Below, piece by piece: positions 1-5,889 of a stretch of 11,994 nucleotides of DNA. This stretch comes from Haloarcula sp. (GTDB lineage: Archaea > Halobacteriota > Halobacteria > Halobacteriales > Haloarculaceae): NCBI GenBank assembly GCA_028275075.1, contig JAQCNK010000083.1, positions 1-11,994 of the forward strand, read 5' to 3'. The notes under the pieces are model-generated. The model saw only the letters and a list, made by a program, of their open reading frames with translations, did not search any database and was not told the origin of the DNA. Both the position numbers and the translations under genes were made by a program. Numbering within the stretch: position 1 is the first letter of the stretch; each line of letters begins with the position of its first letter.

Positions 1-194
1 TTGCCAGTGAGTCAGTCGTACTCCCGGCGCTGGGATGTGGCATCGCCGGGTTCGACTTCGACGAGGGTGTGCGTCTCATCTGCGAGGAGATCGCGGCTTT
101 TGATCCTGACTCGCTCTCGGCGGTCCGCCTAATCGCCTATGGCGACGAGGAGTTCAAGCGGATGCGACAGATCGCGTCGGAGGTAGAGACGTGA
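1..194 (+). CDS. Macro domain protein, C-terminal part (partial)
   Basis: Only the last 63 codons are present, read in the frame starting at base 3, so the start lies outside the window. The visible segment has the closing part of a macro domain: a run of the form SVVLPALGCGIAGFDFDEG, which matches the conserved hydrophobic strand plus Gly-rich loop that binds the diphosphate of ADP-ribose, followed by a helix and a final strand. Proteins of this family bind or hydrolyse ADP-ribose derivatives such as O-acetyl-ADP-ribose. The exact substrate cannot be told from this piece. The stop codon TGA overlaps the GTG start of the next gene by four bases, suggesting translational coupling. The family call is fairly secure; the specific activity is inference. 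Confidence 0.8.
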   Translation, partial: ASESVVLPALGCGIAGFDFDEGVRLICEEIAAFDPDSLSAVRLIAYGDEEFKRMRQIASEVET

Positions 195-454
195 GCAACG
201 GGAACGCTGACAGCTACGGCCGCGAGACCGATAGCGAGGGGCCGGTCATCTGTCCAATCTGTGGCGCGGATTTCGAGTCAGTGTCGGTCCACGACGAAGG
301 GCTGATGGTGAACATGCGTGACAACGACCGCTACCAGCGTGTCTGTCTCGAACCGATCTCGGACGACGGAACGGCGCTCGTTCGTTTCTTCGGTCATACA
401 CACGAGCAGGCCGGAACCGACCACCCCGGGAGCGCGGGTGGACGGATTCCGTGA
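191..454 (+). CDS. Small zinc-finger-like haloarchaeal protein
   Basis: An 87-residue acidic protein starting with GTG that overlaps the stop of the macro-domain gene (GTGA). It carries a CPIC motif (Cys21, Cys24), another cysteine at 52 and a His-Thr-His at 69-71, which could together bind one zinc ion. I do not recognise a named family. Small single-zinc proteins of this type are frequent in haloarchaea. Its stop codon again overlaps, by GTGA at 451-454, the start of the following broken glycosyltransferase gene. The three genes therefore look like a tightly packed operon. No Toprim, nuclease or other catalytic motif is visible. The start is chosen because the four-base overlap is repeated at both ends of the gene. 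Confidence 0.6.
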   Translation: MSNGNADSYGRETDSEGPVICPICGADFESVSVHDEGLMVNMRDNDRYQRVCLEPISDDGTALVRFFGHTHEQAGTDHPGSAGGRIP

Positions 455-585
455 CCAGCGCGGCCGACAAGCGGGAGTCGCTGCCACGTTCAGACTTGGC
501 CGCCCCATCGGTGGGACCCCGTCTGCACGCCCGCCATATCTGCGTGTTGCCCCCTGGCGTCAACGAGGCCGCGACTGTCGAGTCA

Positions 586-665
586 TACGGTCAGTTGTAA
601 GCCATTGCCAGGATTTGCCGGACCCAGCCCGGCAAATCACCGGTAAATCGTTACAACCGACCGTA
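586..665. mobile_element. 80-bp hairpin element type 1 (MITE-like)
   Basis: An almost fully self-complementary 80-bp unit. The outer arms TACGGTCAGTTGTAA (586-600) and TTACAACCGACCGTA (651-665) pair with one mismatch. A short bulge follows, then an inner stem ending in the perfect pair GATTTGCCGG (612-621) and CCGGCAAATC (629-638). It interrupts the glycosyltransferase reading frame: removing it together with one copy of the flanking TCA (583-585 and 666-668) restores TVESVVEGF in frame. This supports insertion with a 3-bp target duplication. No reading frame lies inside, so it would be non-autonomous. It shares ends, length and bulge position with the hairpins at 877 and 2189 but not the rest of the sequence. 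Confidence 0.75.
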
Positions 666-876
666 TCAGTCGTCGAGGGATTTCGCGAGGCGGGGTTCGA
701 GAACGTCCTCGTCATCGATGGCGGGAGCACGGACGACACATATGCCCTAGCCGAGGCCGCCGGCGCTCGCGTCGTTGAGCAGTCCGGCAACGGCACAAGG
801 GACAGGCCGTTCGTGAGGCCGTCGAGTGCTACGTTGAGACGCCGTATGTGTTGATGGCCGATGCCGACGAGACCTA

Positions 877-955
877 TACGGGTCGACAGAAGCCCTGATA
901 GATATTCGCTGGCGTCTGGCGAGCCGAATTCTATCAACCGTTCTGTCGACCCGTA
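877..955. mobile_element. 79-bp hairpin element type 2, copy 1 (MITE-like)
   Basis: A hairpin with outer arms TACGGGTCGACAGAA (877-891) and the exact complement TTCTGTCGACCCGTA (941-955); the pairing extends two bases outward as TA/TA (875-957). After a 4-base mismatched bulge a second stem TGATAGA/TCTATCA follows. It is about 93 percent identical to the copy at 2189-2268 (five substitutions and one indel), in the same orientation. It lies inside the AglJ-type pseudogene exactly where some 25-30 codons are missing, so the insertion was accompanied or followed by a deletion and no clean target duplication can be read. No open reading frame lies inside it. Confidence 0.75.
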
Positions 956-1046
956 TACAAATCTGAAGCGGCTCAACTAGATCGGCAACCATCATCAACG
1001 GGGCGTTCTCGCGCGTTCACGGCCAATACTACGACGGCAGAGAGAT

Positions 1047-1178
1047 ACTGTTGGCGTATCACGCTCTCAACGTGACGGCTACGTCGGCATCTCCACCGAG
1101 AGTACGCACCTGTGCGCGACGCTCGAACATCTGTTCGGGGTGCTGTGGGACAACGGGGAGGCGGTCGCTGACACGTAG
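1047..1178 (+). pseudogene. Orphan C-terminal reading-frame remnant
   Basis: Directly after the glycosyltransferase remnant the good coding frame shifts. It reads TVGVSRSQRDGYVGISTES, then about 24 further residues ending in DNGEAVADT, and stops with TAG at 1176-1178. The segment has the look of a real C-terminus but has no start codon of its own and does not resemble AglJ. I take it as the tail of another truncated gene fused to this site by deletion. I do not recognise its family; a regulator or ligand-binding domain tail is only a guess. Confidence 0.35.
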
Positions 1179-1237
1179 CCCGGGAGCGCTCGGACACTCG
1201 CCGCCCGGCAGGCAGTGCCCGACGCACCATCTCGAAG

Positions 1238-1246
1238 GGCTTATGT
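1238..1246 (+). promoter_or_regulatory. TATA box for the eL43 gene
   Basis: GGCTTATGT with its core CTTATG centred about 31 bases before the ATG at 1273. This spacing fits a haloarchaeal promoter giving a leaderless or very short-leader transcript. There is no Shine-Dalgarno-like sequence before the ATG. Confidence 0.5.
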
Positions 1247-1272
1247 GGACGCTGGGCCGACCAGTGTGTACT

Positions 1273-1551
1273 ATGGCTAGCAACAGCGGAAAGACCGGAA
1301 GCTCCGGCCGATTCGGCGCTCGCTACGGTCGTGTCTCACGACGTCGCGTCGCGGAGATCGAGGCGGAGATGAACGAGGACCACGCCTGCCCGAACTGCGG
1401 CGAGGACAAGGTCGACCGACAGGGTACTGGCATCTGGCAGTGTGGCTACTGCGACTACAAGTACACCGGCGGCTCTTACAAGCCAGAGACGCCCGGTGGC
1501 AAGACTGTCCGTCGCTCCATCCGCGCCGCACTCGCCGAAGACGAGGAATAA
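1273..1551 (+). CDS. rpl37ae: 50S ribosomal protein eL43 (L37Ae)
   Basis: A 92-residue basic protein of the large ribosomal subunit that binds 23S rRNA. It starts at ATG 1273, which gives the family's usual N-terminus [20 protein letters not shown]. It contains the C4 zinc ribbon CPNC (Cys39, Cys42) and CGYC (Cys57, Cys60) followed by the conserved [18 protein letters not shown] segment. A longer in-frame extension upstream exists but runs through pseudogene debris and is not plausible. The RNA polymerase subunit P gene begins 25 bases downstream on the same strand, a known archaeal gene pair, so the two are probably co-transcribed. Identification is confident. Confidence 0.96.
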   Translation: MASNSGKTGSSGRFGARYGRVSRRRVAEIEAEMNEDHACPNCGEDKVDRQGTGIWQCGYCDYKYTGGSYKPETPGGKTVRRSIRAALAEDEE

Positions 1552-1576
1552 AGGGTCTCGACCTTCATCTGTTACT

Positions 1577-1711
1577 ATGAGCTACAAGTGTTCACGCTGT
1601 AAACGCGACGTAACACTCGATGAGTACGGTGGCGTCCGCTGTCCGTACTGTGGCCACCGCGTGCTACTGAAGGAGCGCTCACCCGACATCAAAGAAGTCG
1701 ACGTCAGGTGA
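1577..1711 (+). CDS. rpoP: DNA-directed RNA polymerase subunit P (Rpb12-like)
   Basis: A 44-residue zinc-ribbon subunit of archaeal RNA polymerase, homologous to eukaryotic Rpb12, which helps hold the Rpo3/Rpo10 platform together. The sequence starts [19 protein letters not shown] and has paired CxxC motifs (Cys5/Cys8 and Cys22/Cys25) and the typical end segment [15 protein letters not shown]. Length is normal for the family. The ATG at 1577 is preferred over an upstream in-frame start because it gives the conserved N-terminus exactly. It follows the eL43 gene by 25 bases and precedes Pcc1 by 77 bases. Confidence 0.95.
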   Translation: MSYKCSRCKRDVTLDEYGGVRCPYCGHRVLLKERSPDIKEVDVR

Positions 1712-1756
1712 TACGGAACGCTGTAGATAGTTTCTGGATGGCGCTGACCCGGGTCG

Positions 1757-1765
1757 GCACATATC
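1757..1765 (+). promoter_or_regulatory. TATA box for pcc1
   Basis: GCACATATC with its core ACATAT about 28 bases before the ATG at 1789, the spacing expected of a leaderless haloarchaeal transcript. This suggests that pcc1 has its own promoter in addition to any read-through from rpoP. Confidence 0.45.
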
Positions 1766-1788
1766 AGTAACCCACTACAACAACCCGT

Positions 1789-2040
1789 ATGACGCCGCCC
1801 CACCGGACTGTTTTCACGCTCGATTACGCTGACAAGCGTCTGGCCCGCCGCGTCGAGCGGAGCCTCCGACCGGAGATCGGCGATATCGAAGGGGACCGGA
1901 CCACAGCATCGCTGACCCGCGAGGGCGCGACGCTGCGCGTGACGGTCGAGGCCGACGATCTCGTCGCACTGCGGGCGGGCTGTAACACGTGGCTGACACT
2001 GACGAGTGTCGCCCAAGCGGAGTATAACGGTAGGCTATAG
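1789..2040 (+). CDS. pcc1: KEOPS complex subunit Pcc1
   Basis: An 83-residue protein matching the Pcc1/Cgi121-partner family. Pcc1 is the dimerisation subunit of KEOPS, the complex that makes N6-threonylcarbamoyladenosine at position 37 of ANN-decoding tRNAs. Visible signs are the alternating strand pattern, the middle segment GATLRVTVEADDLVALRAG and the conserved D57-x3-LRA-x2-N66 helix start. Length is typical for archaea. Position after the eL43 and RpoP genes is the arrangement I know from haloarchaea. In that arrangement a prefoldin beta gene often follows, but no such gene is seen here: the DNA after the stop is non-coding and holds a hairpin element. Confidence 0.85.
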   Translation: MTPPHRTVFTLDYADKRLARRVERSLRPEIGDIEGDRTTASLTREGATLRVTVEADDLVALRAGCNTWLTLTSVAQAEYNGRL

Positions 2041-2188
2041 TTCGTTCAGTCTGTCAGTACCGCTATCATCGAGCTATTGGCAGAGTATGACAGGGGAACG
2101 CACCAGCCGCGAACTGATACTCGGCGTTCCTCATGCGCACATCTCGAAGCAAACCTTGACGCCCCGTGGCTTGATACTGTCGGCTGTA

Positions 2189-2268
2189 TACGGGTCGACA
2201 GAAGCCCTAATAGATATTCGCCGGGGTCTGGCGGAGGCGAATTCTATCAATCGTTCTGTCGACCCGTA
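2189..2268. mobile_element. 80-bp hairpin element type 2, copy 2 (MITE-like)
   Basis: Second copy of the element at 877-955, same orientation, with identical 15-base outer arms TACGGGTCGACAGAA and TTCTGTCGACCCGTA and the same bulge. Its inner stem pairs better than in copy 1: TTCGCC (2217-2222) with GGCGAA (2236-2241) around a 13-base loop. The flanking bases are TA on each side (2187-2188 and 2269-2270), either extra pairing or a 2-bp duplication. It sits in intergenic DNA about 225 bases before the halorhodopsin start. Confidence 0.75.
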
Positions 2269-2283
2269 TAACATCACGGCAGA

Positions 2284-2309
2284 AATCGCCCAGCCCGGGG
2301 TGGGCGATT
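2284..2309. repeat. Short perfect-ended inverted repeat
   Basis: AATCGCCCAGCCC (2284-2296) is followed without a spacer by GGGGTGGGCGATT (2297-2309), complementary except for one position. It lies 15 bases after the type 2 hairpin. It could be a terminator-like structure, a protein-binding palindrome or debris of another insertion. No T-run follows on either strand. Confidence 0.5.
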
Positions 2310-2441
2310 ATCTCCACGTACGTACAGCCAACAGTATGAGTCGGACCCGGGAGATATTGGACCCATTGGCCATATCGGTCGGGAAGCGGTGCTGTTCCCG
2401 GAGTGAGAACACTGGTTCCGAACCGGAAAACCGACGACCGT

Positions 2442-2471
2442 ACCTATAGGGTTTGGGTAGCTAAATATAAG
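2442..2471 (+). promoter_or_regulatory. Halorhodopsin promoter with candidate bop-type activator site
   Basis: A clear TATA box, TAAATATAAG at 2462-2471, is centred about 28 bases before the hop ATG, giving a leaderless or near-leaderless message. Just upstream, ACC at 2442-2444, seven bases, then TTTG at 2452-2455 fit the layout ACC-N7-TTnG that I remember for the upstream activator bound under Bat control at the bacteriorhodopsin promoter. The TATA box is strong evidence. The activator match is short and recalled from memory. Confidence 0.6.
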
Positions 2472-2494
2472 TACTCGATTCCTACTTCGGATGC

Positions 2495-3289
2495 ATGTCA
2501 GTCTCAGCAACGGCAACAGCAGCACTGCTCCAGGCCACACAGGCGGAGGCGGTAGAAATCATCCAGAACGACGCGTTGATTTCGTCTTCACTCTGGGTCA
2601 ACATCGCGCTTGCCGGGTTTTCCGCGCTCCTGTTCATCTATATGGGACGGAACGTGACGGACCCCCGGGCCACGTTCATCTTCGCGGCGACGCTGATGAT
2701 TCCGCTTGTCTCTATCTCCAGCTACACCGGACTTCTATCGGGACTAACGGTCGGGTTCATCGAGATGCCGGCCGGCCACGCACTGGCCGGCGAGGAAGTG
2801 ATGAGCCAGTGGGGTCGCTACCTCACGTGGGCGCTGTCGACACCGATGATACTGCTGGCACTCGGGCTCTTGGCGAAAGTCGACACCCCTGATCTCTTTA
2901 CCGTCATCGCTGCCGACATCGGTATGTGTGTCACCGGCCTCGCGGCCGCGCTCGTCACCTCATCGTATGCAATGCGGTGGTTCTTCTATCTCATCAGCTG
3001 TGCGTTCTTCATCGTCGTACTGTACGCTATCCTCGTCGAGTGGCCCAAATCAGCCGCTGCGGCCGACACCGACGAGATATTCGGAACCCTTCGGACACTG
3101 ACTGTTGTGCTGTGGCTTGGCTACCCGATCATCTGGGCACTGGGCGTCGAAGGACTTGCGCTGGTCCAGAGTGTCGGCATCACTTCTTGGGGCTACTCAG
3201 CGCTAGATATCGGTGCGAAGTACGTTTTCGCATATCTCCTCCTACGCTGGGTCACGGCCAACGAGGAAATCGTCGCCGAGTCGACGTAA
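2495..3289 (+). CDS. hop: Halorhodopsin, light-driven chloride pump
   Basis: A 264-residue seven-helix retinal protein of the cytoplasmic membrane that pumps chloride inward when illuminated. The helix C segment RYLTWALSTPMILLALGLLA shows the chloride-pump signature: Thr111 and Ser115 where bacteriorhodopsin has Asp85 and Thr89, and Ala122 where it has the proton donor Asp96. Arg108 is kept. Retinal attaches to Lys242 in LDIGAKYVFAYLLLRW, with Asp238 as counter-ion partner. These numbers equal those of the Halobacterium enzyme as I remember it. The start at ATG 2495 fits the TATA spacing; an ATG at 2491 is out of frame. No retinal-synthesis gene (brp/blh) is in the window. A strong hairpin lies 10 bases after the stop. 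Confidence 0.97.
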   Translation: MSVSATATAALLQATQAEAVEIIQNDALISSSLWVNIALAGFSALLFIYMGRNVTDPRATFIFAATLMIPLVSISSYTGLLSGLTVGFIEMPAGHALAGEEVMSQWGRYLTWALSTPMILLALGLLAKVDTPDLFTVIAADIGMCVTGLAAALVTSSYAMRWFFYLISCAFFIVVLYAILVEWPKSAAAADTDEIFGTLRTLTVVLWLGYPIIWALGVEGLALVQSVGITSWGYSALDIGAKYVFAYLLLRWVTANEEIVAEST

Positions 3290-3299
3290 GCTCGGACGC

Positions 3300-3340
3300 G
3301 GGCGGCGCCACAGCAGTCGACGACTGACTGCCCGCCGCCC
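3300..3340. terminator. Nested hairpin after hop
   Basis: Outer arms GGGCGGC (3300-3306) and GCCGCCC (3334-3340) enclose a second stem GCAGTC (3313-3318) and GACTGC (3326-3331). It begins 11 bases after the hop stop codon. It is a plausible 3' end structure for hop, or for aspS arriving from the other side. No U-run follows, so a termination role is inference. Confidence 0.45.
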
Positions 3341-3561
3341 AGTTCCACTTTGTCGAGTCGACCGGTCCGCAGTAGCGCTATCACGCTGTTGGCACCTCAG
3401 TAGTGCCGTATCTACTACTGTTGTCCTCTCTAACCGACACACGGGCCGGATGATAATCGCACCAATCTGCATCCGGCCGACAGCGCTGGCAGTTCCGCGC
3501 CCCGTGCGGTCCGTCCGCGTGTAACGCGAGGGGCGCTCCCGCTCGATAGTTGCGGTGTCGC
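3341..3561. repeat. Convergent intergenic region with two more hairpins
   Basis: No gene is seen between the hop terminator and the aspS stop. Two further inverted repeats are present: GGCCGGATG (3444-3452) with CATCCGGCC (3470-3478) around a 17-base loop, and GCGCCCC (3497-3503) with GGGGCGC (3530-3536), whose loop holds smaller stems such as CGCG-TGTAA-CGCG. These may be aspS 3' UTR or terminator structures, or a small RNA. Confidence 0.45.
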
Positions 3562-4866
3562 CTACGGCGACAACCGCTGTCGATCTCGCGGGAACAGCAC
3601 CGCTTCGCGGATGTTCTCCAGCCCGAGCATCGTCATGACCAGACGTTCACCACCGAGTCCCCAGCCGGCATGCGGCGGCATGCCGTATTTGAACATTTTG
3701 GTGTAGTAGTCGAAGGCTTCCGGATCTAGGCCCTGCTGTTCGAAGCCAGAAACGAGGTGGTCGAAGCGGTGTTCACGCTGGCCTCCGGAGACCAGTTCCA
3801 TCGACGGGTGCATCATGTCGAAGCCGGTCGAAATCTCTTCGTCGTCGTCGTGGTCTTTGATGTAGAACGGTTTGATCTCGCTTGGCCAGTCGGTGATGAA
3901 GTAATGCTCGCCGACTTCCTGACCGAGGAGGTGTTCGGCCTCCGTCGAGAGGTCGTCGCCCCAGACGAGTGGCTCGTCGAGTTCACCCGTCGCGTTGATC
4001 TTGTCGATGGCCTCCTGATAGCTGAGCCGCGGGAAATCGCCGTCTGGCGCGTCGAATTCCCCATCGAGTCCAAGGGCTTCGAGTTCGTTCTGGCAGTTCT
4101 CTGCGACGCCCTCGTAGGCGGCCTTGACAACGTGCTCGCAGGCGTCCATCGCCTCGGTGTGGTCGTAGAAGGCCGACTCGAAGTCGATACTGGTCGCCTC
4201 GTTGAGGTGCCGCGGTGTGTTGTGTTCCTCGGCGCGGAAGATCGGGCCGATCTCGAAGACTCGCTCCAGCCCGGAACCGACCATTAGCTGTTTGAACAGC
4301 TGCGGGCTCTGGTTCATGAACGCCTCGCGGCCGAAGTACGTGATTGGGAACAGCTCGGTGCCGCCTTCCGTTCCGGTGGCGACGATTTTCGGCGTGTTGA
4401 TCTCCGTGCAGTTCAGTTCGCGGAAGGCCTCGCGTACAGAGCGAAGCACCTCGGCACGGATCTGGAAGATGGCTTTCACCTCGTCTTTTCGGAGATCCAG
4501 CGTCCGGTTGTCGAGCCGCGTCGGGAGTTCGGCGTCGACCTTTCCGGAGGGGTCAAGCGGCAGTTCGGGATCCGCTTCGGAGATGACATCGACGGACTCC
4601 GGCGTAATTTCAACGCCGGTCGGTGCACGCGGTTCCTCCTCGACTGCACCCGTGACCGAGATGACTGACTCACGCTGGACGCCCAGACCTGTGTCGACGA
4701 GGTCGTCGTCCATCTCGTCTTTCTCGAACTTGATCTGGATCTTCCCGGTGGTGTCCCGGAGGATGAGGAAGGCGATACCACCGAGGTCGCGAATCTCGTG
4801 GACCCAACCGGCGACGGTGACGTGGTCGTCCGGCTCGGCGTCTGCGGTGTATGTGCGGTCGTCCAT
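3562..4866 (-). CDS. aspS: Aspartyl-tRNA synthetase, archaeal type, probably non-discriminating
   Basis: A 434-residue class II aminoacyl-tRNA synthetase that charges tRNA-Asp. Residues 15-100 form the OB-fold anticodon-binding domain and 130-434 the catalytic domain. Visible are the aspartate-binding stretch QSPQLFKQ (186-193), motif 2 [14 protein letters not shown] (210-223) and motif 3 GWGLGGERL (401-409). Length is normal for archaea. The anticodon domain has His23 ([11 protein letters not shown]) and Pro82 (RAPTG), which match the His/Pro pair described for non-discriminating archaeal enzymes that also make Asp-tRNA-Asn for GatCAB. This mapping is inference without an alignment. ATG at 4866 is supported by a TATA box 28 bases upstream. 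Confidence 0.95.
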   Translation of the reverse strand: MDDRTYTADAEPDDHVTVAGWVHEIRDLGGIAFLILRDTTGKIQIKFEKDEMDDDLVDTGLGVQRESVISVTGAVEEEPRAPTGVEITPESVDVISEADPELPLDPSGKVDAELPTRLDNRTLDLRKDEVKAIFQIRAEVLRSVREAFRELNCTEINTPKIVATGTEGGTELFPITYFGREAFMNQSPQLFKQLMVGSGLERVFEIGPIFRAEEHNTPRHLNEATSIDFESAFYDHTEAMDACEHVVKAAYEGVAENCQNELEALGLDGEFDAPDGDFPRLSYQEAIDKINATGELDEPLVWGDDLSTEAEHLLGQEVGEHYFITDWPSEIKPFYIKDHDDDEEISTGFDMMHPSMELVSGGQREHRFDHLVSGFEQQGLDPEAFDYYTKMFKYGMPPHAGWGLGGERLVMTMLGLENIREAVLFPRDRQRLSP

Positions 4867-4889
4867 GGGGGCAGCTATTGATGGGTGGG

Positions 4890-4898
4890 ACTTAAGAA
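4890..4898 (-). promoter_or_regulatory. TATA box for aspS
   Basis: On the minus strand TTCTTAAG lies about 28 bases before the aspS ATG (first base 4866). This suggests a leaderless aspS transcript independent of the upstream lipid gene. Confidence 0.5.
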
Positions 4899-4912
4899 CA
4901 GTCTTTCGGAGC

Positions 4913-4938
4913 GGGGTCGCGACGTCAGGAGCGACCCC
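4913..4938. terminator. 8-bp stem hairpin upstream of aspS
   Basis: GGGGTCGC (4913-4920) and GCGACCCC (4931-4938) are perfect complements around a 10-base loop. The structure overlaps the stop codon of the possible small membrane gene (4925-4927) and lies about 15 bases before the aspS TATA box. It could end the upstream transcript or act at the aspS promoter. Confidence 0.45.
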
Positions 4939-5146
4939 GACACGTGAACGGCGAGCAACGCGAGCCGTGAACAGCGAGGCATCGACCGGATGGAGATGCC
5001 TCGGTATCGTGAGCCACGGCCATCACGCCGTGTACGTTTTTGACCGCCAATGGGCCCAACCTGCGAGCGCCGGCGATCAGCGACAGCCCGACCATAGCCA
5101 TGACCGCGATGAAAAAGGCTGACTCCGCTGTCGGCGTCCGTATCAT
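4925..5146 (-). CDS. Possible small one-helix membrane protein
   Basis: A 73-residue reading frame starting 23 bases after the GGGP synthase stop, on the same strand. Residues 8-27 ([20 protein letters not shown]) form one good hydrophobic helix followed by Arg-Arg, so the C-terminal side would be cytoplasmic. I do not recognise a family. The first 45 codons look like haloarchaeal coding sequence, while the last 25 are rich in Cys, Arg and Ser and look less natural. The gene may be real, may end differently because of a sequencing or mutational shift, or may be a chance frame. Its location suggests co-transcription with the lipid gene. Confidence 0.4.
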   Translation of the reverse strand: MIRTPTAESAFFIAVMAMVGLSLIAGARRLGPLAVKNVHGVMAVAHDTEASPSGRCLAVHGSRCSPFTCRGRS

Positions 5147-5169
5147 TGGAGCAGTGGCGACGGGGTTCG

Positions 5170-5889
5170 TTACTCAGTCGACGTCGCGGCTTTGGCGTCC
5201 TGTGCACCCTCGACGGTTTCGCGGACCGCCCCAGAGCCCTCGTCGTGGACAAGGTCGCCGACGACGATGGTGTCGGCGTGTTCGGCCATCGTTCGGGCTG
5301 AATCGTAGTCGTGAATGCCGCCGCCGTAGAAGAGAGTAGCCTCATCGAGGATGTCGGCCGCGGCGGCGACCTTTTCGGTGTCGCCAAGCATGCCCGAGTA
5401 TTCGACGTAGACGATCTCCTGGCCCAACAGGTGTTCTGCAGCTTCGGCGTAGGCCGCGACTTCATCGGCATCGATATCACAGTTGGCCTGGGTGTAGGTA
5501 GCGACAGAGGCGTCGGGGTTCATGACGATATAGGCCTCAGTGAACGTCCGCGACCAGTCGATATCGTCGTCGATGCGTATCCATTCTTTATGCGCGCCGG
5601 TGATCCAAGTCACGTCGCCGGCGTTCATTACGACGGGGATGAGATAGCCGTCGTGTCGGTCGCTGTGGACGACCGAAGCAGGGTTCGAGGGCTCGATATA
5701 GACCGGAATGTCGTGTTTCCCGCACGCCTCGACAACCCGCTTCATCTTCTCTTCGGTCATCCCGGTGGTGCCGCCGACCTCGATGGCGTCAGTGCCGGTG
5801 GCAGCCACGTCCTCGAACGTCTCCTCGGCGTACAGCGTCTTGTCGGGGTCGATTTTGGTGATGTGGTCCCAGTCCGCCCAGTCACTCAT
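5170..5889 (-). CDS. pcrB: Geranylgeranylglyceryl phosphate synthase
   Basis: A 239-residue TIM-barrel prenyltransferase that joins geranylgeranyl diphosphate to sn-glycerol 1-phosphate, making the first ether bond of archaeal membrane lipids; Mg2+ dependent. Family motifs are seen in order: ITKIDPDK at the start (10-17), EVGGTTGMT (37-45), YIEPSNP (64-70), YVEYSG (161-166), GGGI (189-192) and [10 protein letters not shown] (209-218). The last four line the barrel's phosphate and substrate site. A 63-residue upstream extension in the same frame is rejected because it has no homology and overlaps the divergent promoter; [17 protein letters not shown] is the natural start. Archaea-specific and essential in this lineage. 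Confidence 0.94.
   Translation of the reverse strand: MSDWADWDHITKIDPDKTLYAEETFEDVAATGTDAIEVGGTTGMTEEKMKRVVEACGKHDIPVYIEPSNPASVVHSDRHDGYLIPVVMNAGDVTWITGAHKEWIRIDDDIDWSRTFTEAYIVMNPDASVATYTQANCDIDADEVAAYAEAAEHLLGQEIVYVEYSGMLGDTEKVAAAADILDEATLFYGGGIHDYDSARTMAEHADTIVVGDLVHDEGSGAVRETVEGAQDAKAATSTE

Larger units (their letters stand above)
451..1070 (+). pseudogene. AglJ-type dolichyl-phosphate glycosyltransferase, pseudogene
   Basis: Remnant of a GT-A (family 2) glycosyltransferase resembling AglJ, which in haloarchaea loads the first sugar onto dolichol phosphate for S-layer N-glycosylation. The reading frame can be rebuilt in pieces. GTG at 451 leads through ICVLPPGVNEAATVES (538-585). After the hairpin at 586-665 it resumes as VVEGFREAGFENVLVIDGG. 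A 2-base insertion around 795-796 shifts the frame, and it continues as KGQAVREAVECYVETPYVL with the nucleotide-sugar motif DADETY. The second hairpin (877-955) is followed at once by LKRLN, an in-frame TAG and, one base shifted, IINGAFSRVHG. By comparison with my memory of AglJ, about 25-30 residues are missing at that point, and the C-terminal half is absent. No functional product is possible. Family identity is from remembered sequence, not a search. Confidence 0.75.
2041..2441. other. Non-coding region between pcc1 and hop
   Basis: About 400 bases with no convincing gene. A reading frame of 147 codons crosses it on the plus strand (2006-2449), but it runs straight through the hairpin element at 2189-2268 and shows no family motif or haloarchaeal codon bias. 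The stretch contains that element and a second short inverted repeat at 2284-2309. I see no remnant of the prefoldin gene that often follows pcc1. Confidence 0.6.

Noticed and set aside
875..957. Type 2 hairpin as a full insertion sequence
   Set aside because: At about 80 bp it has no room for a transposase and no reading frame; only a non-autonomous element or structured site is possible.
2006..2449. 147-codon plus-strand frame between pcc1 and hop
   Set aside because: It starts inside pcc1 and passes through the type 2 hairpin element; no motif or sensible composition.
4202..5122. Long plus-strand reading frame of 306 codons opposite aspS
   Set aside because: It is antisense to a clearly conserved aspartyl-tRNA synthetase, has Ser/Arg-rich shadow composition and no family motif.
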